The notes beneath the pieces are model-generated. The model worked only from the letters and a program-made list of their open reading frames with translations, ran no database searches and was not told where the DNA came from. A stretch of DNA of 64,000 bases from Astropecten irregularis (taxonomy: Eukaryota; Echinodermata; Asteroidea; Paxillosida; Astropectinidae). The stretch covers positions 3,844,001 through 3,908,000 of the forward strand of contig OZ020259.1 of NCBI GenBank assembly GCA_963971285.1. Reading direction: 5' to 3'. Made by a program: the position numbers and the translations under genes. Position 1 is the stretch's first letter. Each line of letters begins with the position of its first letter. Positions 21,924 to 31,347 of the stretch are shown here, piece after piece.

Positions 21924-24364
21924 CTGAAGAAGAAAAAAAAACAACAACAACAAAAATTAACCAGGGGCGGATTAAGTTGTCGATCTCTACCGCCAGTATG
22001 ACAAGAGCATTTGGGAAGATCCGCGAGCAACGTCTGAAGCTTGCTGGAAACTGTGTGCGACATCAAGAGCTGTCTGGGGAGGAGGTATCTCACTTTCGTG
22101 AACCAGCTCAAGAGAGACAACAGCCTCACCAGTGCCGAAGAGCTGCACTCCTGTACGCTGGATCGGGTTGATCAGGATGCAAGGATTTGTGGTTTGGCTC
22201 GTGATGTCGCTACGCAGCCCCGACATGATGATGATGAACTTGGCCGAGATTCTGCACAGAGCTCTCTTTGGAGGTTTTGAGAGGTGATCAAGTAGATTCA
22301 AAAAGACAAAGGCAACTTACGCTTTGAATATCGGGGTGAATCTCATGTACCACGGGATGAATATAACCTCCTGGTCTGTCAAGATGCCTTTCATGATCTC
22401 ACTGACGGCATACTGCGGCTTCAATGGAGAGGGAAACCTGGAGGAAAACCCCAAAAAAATATAAAGAAGAAAAGGTTTATAGGCAGATAAACTGATCGGG
22501 CCCCGCCATCAAGAAGCCTGGCCAGGCCTCCAGACCTGAAATCCTCCTCTTGTCAACCCCTTGAACTTCAAAAGGTGTTTAAAATCAATAAAGCCTAGCT
22601 TCTGGATACTGTCTGAGATCAATGTGGACTCAGTCGGTCAATCAGGTTAGTGCCAACTATGATCCAGGACATAACAGTGGCTTGAAGTTGATAGTTCAAG
22701 GCTAGGGATTGTGGAAGCCCAAGACCCTAGACAAAGCTCAGGCCTTTTCGGTGGCTGGGCCCGACCAGTATTAATACCATCTATACTCTTGCTTCTCAGC
22801 AATAAGAGCTGTTGTTGGCACCTTCTGTCTCAAGACAGAGCATGAGTAACTTCTAAGTTCTCTCAGTAGAATTACAGCATCTGGTATGGCTAAACAGGCC
22901 AATACAAGAGCGACACTGCCTCCCACGTTGACCGCAGGAAGAACACAGAGCCCTGCGGGTTCAGGATCTGATGCTCTTTGCGTCCTGTTTGCTCTCCTTT
23001 GAATTGTCATCTCTTCACGATTCTTATCACCCTGGTTTGCCCTCCCCAAAACCCCACAAACCAACCTTGACTTAGCGCCCTCAAACATGCCCCTATCCAG
23101 CAGCGAGGGGCAGACTACAGACACTTTAACATCTTTCTTCATCTGCTTGAGCTCCAGGTCCAAAGCCTCGGAGAAGCCTACGCTGGCAAACTTGCTGGTG
23201 CTCAGGTCCACCAGTCCACCGATGCCGATGAAGCCAGACAGGGAGGCGATGTTGACGACGTGACCGTAGTTTCCTTCCAGCATGGCGGGGAGGACAGCTT
23301 TAGTCATCTACGATACGAGAACAGCAAAAACAGAGAGCACATTCATATAATTTATCATTTGGCGAGAATAACCATCATCCTTACTTACAGATGGGGTGCT
23401 GAATTGTGAAAGATGCAGCTATAACATGGTTTATTTCAGGTAGACAGTTGCTTCTAGCTTCCCTCGGTGTTGGAAGTTGACAAACTAGTTCCCCAGGCGA
23501 AGTCAACTTCCAACACCTCAGGAGCTAGAATCGACTGTCCACCCTCAAACCATGTGATATTGGTATACTACAATCCCTGATCATCTCTATACCCTCACAG
23601 AAAACCCATTCCCACTTGGCTAAAGAGAAGCAAATAGGGGGCAAAGCATCTTGTGTGATTATAAAGAAGCCCTTGTCTTGTGAAGTAAAGTGTTGAGGGT
23701 TAAGATGTTACCCAGATTGATGCCATGATGTTAAGATCCATCACTCTCTGTATGAGTGCATCGGGACAGTCCAGCAGCCTCCTTGCACTGACGATGCCAG
23801 CGTTATTCACCAAGATGTCTACCTTCCCTGCATCCCTTATGATGTTTCCCATCACCCTGATATCAACAAAAACAAAAATTGGACAAGAAAAATCAAATTC
23901 CAATTCCTATTTTGACCCTGATACACTCACCTCAAAATGTCTCCGGTCTTCGGTCACATTTAGGTACATTCCGAAGAAAAATTGAAAGGTTGGAATAGAG
24001 AATTGACTCACAATTTTATTTTCTTCACCTTTCAATGACTTCAAATAAACCTGTGAGTTTCCCTTATGGTTTATTTGATAACTTTAGGAAAACTTTTTCA
24101 CCTTTTTATAAATGGAACCAGTGTATTTTTTGCCAGCACCGTCATTCTTCTGATTGGCCAATTTTCAATACGTCATGACAGCCTTCTTTCTCCTAAAATG
24201 TTATTTTGCCGGAGGAATGTTCCTGCTGACATAATATAGATTGCCCAATCAGAGTAAGGAAATTGCAAAATGGTTAGCAAGAGGAATGACGATGCTTTGT
24301 TGTTGTTGCTGCTGCTGCTACTGCTGCAGTAAAGCAGTAGCAACAACAGTAGCAGCAACAACAG

Positions 24365-24402
<38 letters not shown>

Positions 24403-25587
24403 ACAACAGTGCTCAGCAACAACATCAGCAAAAGCAGCAACATCAGCAACAACAACAGCAATTAACAGCAGCTGTCAACACCAACGACAGCAGCAGCAGC
24501 AACAGCAGCATTACCGATTAACTTCCTCCCTCTTGGTCAAATCGCACTGGTAAACTTTGCAAGCCTGGCCAATCTCTTGGATGTTCCTGGCCAGTGCTGA
24601 GCATCCCTCAGCATCCAGATCCACTAGTAGCAGGTTGGCACCACGTACAGCGAATTCCCAGGCTAGCATGCGACCGATGTTGTTTGCTGCACCTAGTAGT
24701 GGATCATATGAACACAAAAAAACAGAATGTGGATTAGGAGCTCAGCCCAACGGCTTGTGAGGATTTGATACCAGACTATAGTTTTGGAACCCGTCTAAGC
24801 GTCTTATTATCACAATCATGATAACAATCCCCCTAGTTTTAGTAATAGTAGTAGGGGCCTTAGCCCCACTAGTGTGGCACGAATTTTCGCTCAAGCCGCT
24901 CCATCCTTAGCCACACGTCCAACCGCCCGATATACGTGGGATATGTTCGGCTCTGGTGCGCACCCTCTTGTCATCACATTTCACACACTTTCTACATACA
25001 CAAATGTTCCTTAGTAGGCCTATCTCATCTTTCCAATGATATATTATTCGAATGATTTCAATCTTGTAGGCTATTCATCTATTTTTCGGTCATTTACTGG
25101 TGCTACGCCGGCGAGTTTAATGGCGCGAGCCACGCACCAGAGCCGAACATATCCCACGTATATCGGGCGGTTGGACGTGTGGCTAAGGATGGAGCGGCTT
25201 GAGTGAAAATTCGTGCCACACTTATTTCTAAACTAGTTTAAAAACAAAACAAATTCTTGCTTAAAATGTGCATGTCCCAAGCCAAACAGCAGTTAAGTGG
25301 GGGTCGTCATCATAACTCTTTTTTTGGCGCCAGTACTCAGTAGACTTGCCTGTTACAAGAACATTACGGCCGATAATATTCTTGGGTGCACGGGGGAAAA
25401 CGAAGCGAAAACAACTGCGGACCACGGCCACGAAAACCCGGTGAAACAACACGAACAACTCGATGCCAAACGATATGAGAGTAAACGGCGAAAACAGAGA
25501 TGTACGTGGTTCTGAGGCCACAAATCTATCGCCGGGCCCCGATTGAGACATCGTGCTAGATTTGCACATAAGTATTACTGGTGTCAA
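21824..25587 (-). CDS. SDR16C-type dehydrogenase with altered catalytic tyrosine
   Basis: A short-chain dehydrogenase/reductase of the SDR16C group (RDH10, DHRS3, SDR16C5), whose active members are membrane-bound NAD(P)-dependent retinoid or lipid oxidoreductases. Exons, 5' to 3' on the minus strand: 25587-25350, 24692-24515, 23856-23712, 23307-23066, 22437-22321, 21923-21824; 339 aa from the first ATG, 327 or 333 from inner ones (25551, 25569). In order: an N-terminal hydrophobic anchor (about 30-58), VLVTG joined to AANNIG (79-86), NNAG (156-159), Asn 181, Ser 209 and Lys 226, then PLKPQYAV and a hydrophobic ILPVSA tail. Odd points: Leu 222 (CTG) replaces the tyrosine of YxxxK, Asn 84 replaces the central glycine of TGxxxGxG, and the first intron has a GC donor. 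The frame is intact and splice sites are good, so it is probably expressed, but classical catalysis is doubtful. The C-terminus resembles DHRS3/RDH10 more than SDR16C5. It diverges from ATP6V1H. Confidence 0.9.
22321..22437 (-). CDS. SDR16C-like gene, exon 5
   Basis: Acceptor TTCCTCCAG, donor AAAGC|GTAAGT. It encodes PSPLKPQYAVSEIMKGILTD and then QEVIFIPWYMRFTPIFKA. The PLKP..AV and LTDQ pattern is typical of RDH10/DHRS3. It is not in an ATG-started frame. Confidence 0.9.
23066..23307 (-). CDS. SDR16C-like gene, exon 4, active-site exon
   Basis: Acceptor TATCGTAG, donor TCAAG|GTTGGT, 242 bases. It carries Ser 209 (NIASLSG), then GLVDLSTSKFASVGF, where Leu replaces the expected Tyr four residues before Lys 226. 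The downstream VVCPSLLDRGMFEG is standard for the family. Confidence 0.92.
23424..23555. repeat. Hairpin-forming inverted repeat
   Basis: Arms of about 55 bases (ACATGGTTT...GTTGGAAGTTGAC and GTCAACTTCCAACACC...AAACCATGT) with a short spacer lie in intron 3 of the SDR16C-like gene, about 120 bases upstream of its exon 4. Confidence 0.8.
23712..23856 (-). CDS. SDR16C-like gene, exon 3
   Basis: Acceptor GTTGATATCAG, donor TGG|GTAACA, 145 bases. It encodes VDILVNNAGIVSARRLLDCP (the NNAG motif) and the tetrad Asn in VMDLNIMASIW. Confidence 0.92.
24026..24080. mobile_element. Fragment of CCCTTRTGGTTATTTGA-ended element
   Basis: TTTCAATGACTTCAAATAAACC...GTTTCCCTTATGGTTTATTTGAT resembles the sequence beside the tRNA-like units at 37200 and 59190-59240. 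It is in intron 2 of the SDR16C-like gene. Confidence 0.4.
24296..24512. repeat. Trinucleotide repeat, CAG/CAA (CTG/TTG on gene sense)
   Basis: Interrupted CAGCAGCAACAACAGCAG units cover about 200 bases, with a short mirrored CTG/TTG block at 24296-24325 that can pair with it. On the sense strand of the SDR16C-like gene it is CTG/TTG and begins two or three bases inside intron 2, right after the exon 2 donor. Poly-Leu and poly-Ala frames here are artefacts. Confidence 0.9.
24515..24692 (-). CDS. SDR16C-like gene, exon 2, cofactor-binding fold
   Basis: Acceptor CACTACTAG, donor AATCG|GTAATG, 178 bases. It completes TGAANNIGR and encodes EFAVRGANLLLVDLDAEGCS, whose acidic VDLD suits NAD-type cofactor binding. 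It ends CDLTKREEVN. Confidence 0.92.
24871..25222. mobile_element. MITE with 90-base terminal inverted repeats
   Basis: 24871-24960 and 25133-25222 are inverted copies with about one mismatch, starting AGTGTGGCACGAATTTTC. The high arm identity suggests a young or structurally conserved element. It lies in intron 1 of the SDR16C-like gene. Confidence 0.92.
25350..25587 (-). CDS. SDR16C-like gene, exon 1, membrane anchor
   Basis: Three in-frame ATGs (25587, 25569, 25551) precede a hydrophobic span (FTLISFGIELFVLFHRVFVA), a basic RAPKNIIGR and NVLVT-G. The exon ends CAG|GCAAGT, the consensus of a GC-AG intron, in phase 1. Which ATG is used cannot be settled here. Confidence 0.85.
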
Positions 25588-26147
25588 AGGCCTGAAAAAG
25601 TGTTATTTTTCAGCACCATCGTGCGTAATTATTCTCTTTGAAAAGTTTGACTCTAATTTATTTACGTGTATTAAATAGGACGGACTCCCAGACTCATAAT
25701 GCGTAATAAATACGCTTAGCTAATGTTTTACTTTTGGGTACCAGTCTTATTTCCATCATTGAACTTGTTCAAGCTTACTATTATTTTTCTGAGATTTGTT
25801 ATAATATTTTAATCTTCCTCTGCACGAATTTCGCATTTTTTCAAGAACATTTAATGTGCATGCAGCTTATTTATATGTTCTGACATGTTCTATGTTTTTT
25901 ATCCCCCAAATTTTTGATAAAAGGAACATTACAGCAGGCGGGACATTTTCAAACAAAAACCTAGAACAAGTCTAATTAGGAAGGAAGCCTTGTCATTTGT
26001 GTCCAACCGGTAGAGGGCGCACTGTTATCACATGATTGATGATTACTTTACTCTCGTATTTTTATTTTAGTCCCAACTCGGAGTGTAATTTGATGCTCAA
26101 ATTTGGTCTTTTTGGCCTAGATACCGTAAGTTCTGGCAAGTGTTGAG
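25588..26147. promoter_or_regulatory. Divergent intergenic region, SDR16C-like gene and ATP6V1H
   Basis: The coding starts of the two genes point away from each other 560 bases apart, so the segment must hold both 5' UTRs and promoters or a shared one. I see no TATA box or CpG-rich core I would call. No repeat family member was recognised in it. Confidence 0.55.
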
Positions 26148-26290
26148 ATGGCAAACCTTGCAGAGAGGATGGAGGGAGACAGCCATGGAGTGGTGACGGG
26201 TAAAGACACTGATTTACCACCGCTCAATTTGTTCGAGAAAGAAGCGAATGATGTTAGGAATCATCGGGTTAACTGGCAGTCTTATGTGCA
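26148..26290 (+). CDS. ATP6V1H: ATP6V1H exon 1
   Basis: It starts at ATG after an in-frame TAA and ends GTGCA|GTAAGT in phase 2. It encodes a variable N-terminus and the conserved [11 protein letters not shown]. Confidence 0.94.
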
Positions 26291-29200
26291 GTAAGTCCAA
26301 TGCAATGCGCATCCAATTAGTCAAATCACACTAACCCCAGAACTGAAATAATCGATGTATTTTCAGACACATATTTTACAGTACTAAACTTGCCTAAATT
26401 GACTAGCTGTGATGTCCTCCTTGTTTTTGTATTTAACTTTGAATTTGATTGCTCATTTCATAAGTTTAATAATGACTGAGTACAGTCACTAAAGACAGTG
26501 TCACTAGTATATAGTAATATTATAAGTATCAATCTTGAAATTGGAATCAATTTGTGGTAGGCTTACGGTTTACAAGCAGGTCCGATACCTATTATAAAGG
26601 GTATAAAAAACAACTTAATAGTTTCTACTGTTCCAAAATAATATTTAACTTGCAGCAAATGTTCCTGAGTCCTTAAATCCCCAGATAGAAGAATTTTGTG
26701 CAACATTTCAGAGTGAAATAAAATTTTCTTACCCGTTTGTTGCAAACTTCAAAACAGCCCGTCGGTCTGGCTAGTCAAGTTAAGTCTGGTACCTACAACC
26801 AACGTATTTAAAGTCCACACAGTGAGAGCAGACACTAGACCATATTTTTGTCTGCGCGTCTGTGGCCGTTACGTGCGTTCATTACTGTTTTTACCCCATA
26901 ATTTCCCACAAAAGTCAAAGCCCTGCCCTCTTTCCACAAATTTAACCTTGTTAATAATATTGAAGAGGACACCACAAACGTATATTTAGGTAAGTTTCTT
27001 TATAAAAAGTTGTTTTATTCTTTTTATAGGTATCGGACCTGCTTGTAAACCATTACCCAATTTGTGAATATTTTCAGGGGTCAGATGATTTCTCAGGAGG
27101 ATTTCTCCTTCATCCGTGACTACGACATGGCCAATAGCGAGAGACGAGACCAACTGATTCAGAATCTGGGACCGCAGTGTGCTAAAGTCTTCATTCGGCT
27201 AATGGGACGCATCGCTAAGGAGCAGACAGTCCGCTATATACTGACCATGATTGATAGCATGCTCAAGGTAAAGACCTTTGACCTTTTGACCCTCTTCAAA
27301 GCTTTGGACCTTTTCACACTACCCAATATTTAACCTGGAAACCTGGGGAAGCCAATTACCCTCTAGGTAAAATCACTTACTAGCACAAACATTTGACACT
27401 ACAGTGGAACCCCAGGCCTTGAATTTGGTTCTGAAAAGGGCAAGGCCACTTTTCCATTGCAAGGGGGCACTCCATTGGAAAATCATAATGTCTATGGAAA
27501 CATTTGAAGGGGCACGAAGGCCAAGAACAAAGGCAATGAAGGCCATGGCCTCCGTTAAATTCAAGCCTTGGAACCCTTCTATAACCAAAACTGCTTTGTA
27601 CCAAACATTCAGCTTTGTCAAACATCATCATTGGCTCCCAATTTTTGTATAGGGAGCTTGCACAAGAGTTCAAAAGGTCAAAGTTTGTGTGTTCTGGAGG
27701 ACAAGCAGAGAAGGCCATTTGTCCGAACTCATTGGAGCTTGACTGGAGCCATAGCGAACGTAAACACAGCCAGTACACATATGGGTGAATTGGTATGCGT
27801 TTCTATAAAGCGCGCAGAGCGGACGTATGTGTAGTGTGGGACCAGCTAACTTCCAGAACTGCTTGTCCTCCAGAAGGCGTTGCGTAGCAACTGGCCAGTG
27901 ACCCCGGCGGCTGTGCAAGCTCCCTATACAAAACATTCTGAACGACAAAGCACTGTCGGTTTAAAAAGATCATGATAGCAATGACTGAAAACATATTTTT
28001 TCAGAATGAATGGCAATTTTTTTTGGCAAATTTTCTTCCCACAGGAGAAACCAGAGCGTGTGAGCGTGTTTGTGGAGCACGGCAAGAAGACCAAGTCAGC
28101 CCCCTGGACTCCGTTCCTGAATATGCTCAACCGAGATGATTCATTCACTATTAACCAGGTATTTTACATGTACAGTGGAATACCGATTATAACGAACAAT
28201 GCGGTATGCACAAAATTTGTTTGGTGTAGTGGTCGTTCGTTTTCAGCCGCCGACAGTGTTCGTGGGGTGTGTTGGTCAGTTGGGTGGGGTTGGGGCAGGT
28301 GGGGGTGGAGTTAAGTGGTGTGGGGTGGGTTGGGGTGGGGTTAAGTGAGTAGAAACATATCGTTAAAATATTTCCGTCTGAAATTGTGTATTTATCCAGA
28401 AATTAGTAAAACAACGATCGAAATTCTTTTTGATCTTTTAAAAGATCAAAAATAAAACAGAAAAGACTTAAGAAATACTGTGACGGTTTTTCACGGTTTT
28501 CTAAAAAATTTGGCACCGTACGGGACTAAAAATTTTCACAGATGACTGTGACTGTATCTTCCTTTATATTTTTCCCCATGAATCTGTAATTCTTTGACAA
28601 AAACCAAAGTATGATATTACCTTTAAACAAACTCTCCAATAATTTGAACCTGTTACGCTGTGAAATGTTTTGCCAGGCTTGCCGGATCATCACCAAGCTG
28701 GCCTGCTACAGCAAAGACAAGATGAACGCCAACGATCTCAAATATTTCTTCAACTGGATCAAGCAGCAGATGACCAAGTCACTGAACGGCTACACGCAGA
28801 CCGTGGTGGAATGCCTACAGCAGATGCTTAGGCTCAACGTCTATCGCGTGGCCTTCATGGAGAACGAAGGAGTCAGCACGTAAGTAGAGGCCCTTTTCGC
28901 ACTACCTGAAAATCTGATCCTTGTAGACGTGACTGACTCGTTCACACTGTGGGAACTTGATCCGGCGTGGATCCATATTCCATAATGAAATGTTCTGTCT
29001 TTTTGTCCCAGGATTTTGTCAGTTCTGGCCGGCAAAGTCAGTTTTCAGATTCAGTATCAACTGACTTTCTGTGTGTGGATGTTGTCCTACCACCCTCAGC
29101 TCTGCGCACAGCTAAACAAGTAAGTCAGTCCTCAACGATAAAATGAGGGCACCCTCCGTGGCAGCCATTTTGTTTTTGTGGTTGCATCTGTTCTGATTTC

Positions 29201-31316
29201 TCTTGTTATTAAATCCATTTTGATGCTGGGGTGCGTTTTTGTGGCCCGTACCTTGAATACATTTCTTGTCGTTGCTTATTGGTTCAATTTTGGCGACTTC
29301 GGTTCTGCTTCGATGATGATGTCATTGGTTCAACCGAATGAGAACCGAGGGAAGGGATTGGTTTGCGGTCAGTCCAACATGGTAATGTAAGCTACCTGCA
29401 GGTCAGACTCCTTCTGGACATGTCCGCCTTCCATTTACATTTTGAAAAAGCGCCCTCCTCCAACTTTGTTTCTGTTCATCAAGAATGACGTCTTCAGGGG
29501 GTTCGAATCAGCGACCTCCGGAATACCATACCGGCACTCTTACTAACTGAGCTATCCTGCCCTATGCTGGTGGTGTCCCTAATAGTCAATTATCTTTGTT
29601 TGTTTGGCAGTCAGAAGCCACGAAACCACTCAGAATATTATTGATACCCGGTAGCTTGTTTTTTTTGTCAACAGGTATAGCATCATTCCTGTTCTTGCCG
29701 ACATCTTGAGCGAATCAGTGAAAGAGAAAGTGACCAGAATCATCCTGCTGGTCTTCAGGGTAGGTTTTCCATAAGAGCCTCATCATCTTCCTGCCATCTA
29801 CACTCCATTCCTCCTTGACATGTCCATTGCGCAGCTACTCTAGGATTTCCCTGTCATTTTCTGCAAATGATCGGAAAGAATAAGTGCTGCGTCATTCCAT
29901 TTCGTGTGAAACTGCAAGGCACCTCAAATAGTCATTCGTTTTCACTTCATGTGCAATCAAATGTAAACAAGCGTCTGGCAAATAAAAAGGATCGCCTTTT
30001 AATTTAAAATTAATTCAAATTCGCAATGGCTTTTTGGTAGCGTGCTAAATTGAATGCTGATTTTGAGTGGCTAAACGATAAGTATGGTTTTTCTGCAGAA
30101 TGCATGTCAGTGCGTTAGCAGAAAATAATCACGCTTACCCTAGAAATTCTTTGCTAACCGGAAATCTTGCTTACAGATTCCATGAAATAGATTTCACACG
30201 TAGGCCATAACTGATTCCTTGAAATTGGGCCCTGATGGCAACATTGTGGTGTTCTGATTTTTTTTCTTCAGAATATGATTGAGAAGCCAGAGGAGAAGGA
30301 GGTGGTCCAGGAGAATGCACTGGCCATGATCCAGTGCAAGGTCCTGAAACAGCTGGAGGTCCTTCAAGGACAGAAGATCGAAGACCCGGACATCACCGAG
30401 GACATTGATTTCCTGTCTGAGAAGCTGCAGAATAGCATGGTGGACTTGAGGTAGGTTCGTGGCAGTCAGGGGTAAGAGGGTTTGGGGAGGGTTTTAGGAA
30501 TGGGGTCAGAATGAGATAGTCTTCTGGGTCCTGAAGCAGCTAGAGGTCCTTCAAGGACAGAAGATCGAAGACCCGGACATCACCGAGGACATTGATTTCC
30601 TGTCAGAGAAACCGCAGAATAGCATGGTGGACTTGAGGTGGGTTTGTGGCTGTCGGGGGTAGGAGGGTAGGAGGGTAGGAAGGTTTTAGGAAGGGGGTCA
30701 GAATAAGATGATCCTCTAGAATTTTGAAATGGTTGGAGAACTTCAGAGGTGGGAAGATCGAATTCTTTTGTTTTCCAGTCTTTCTCCGTTGATCTACAAT
30801 AATATATAATTTCATTGGTTTTTATAGCTCCTTTGATGAATATTCATCTGAGGTCAAGTCGGGTCGTCTGGAGTGGAGCCCCGTGCACAGGAGCGAGAAA
30901 TTCTGGCGGGAAAACGTCATGAGACTGAACGAGAAGAACTATGAATTACTCAAGTAAATGGACATTCATTTAAATGCAAAAACGTTTACAGGTCAGTTCG
31001 TACATTCAAGTTATGACAACGTCGTGAACCAAGACTACTTAATCACCTTAAACTTTCTGGGTTTTTCTGCAATTGCCAGGATTTTGACGAGACTACTGGA
31101 GACGTCGAAGGACCCGTTGGTTCTATGCGTCAGTGCTCATGATATTGGGGAGTACGTCAGGCACTACCCAAGAGGCAAAAAGTCAGTCAGATAAGATGAG
31201 ATTGTCATTTTGTTTTTAAAATTTTGTATAATTGTACGTCTTTGTCACGTTTAGGACATTTACAAAAAAATGACTTTTGTGAAAAAAAAATCACAGAAAT
31301 GAAGGTTTCCTCCCCG

Positions 31317-31347
<31 letters not shown>

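Noticed and set aside
24173-24465. Poly-Leu and poly-Ala proteins
   Set aside because: They are translations of the CAG/CTG repeat in an intron of the SDR16C-like gene.
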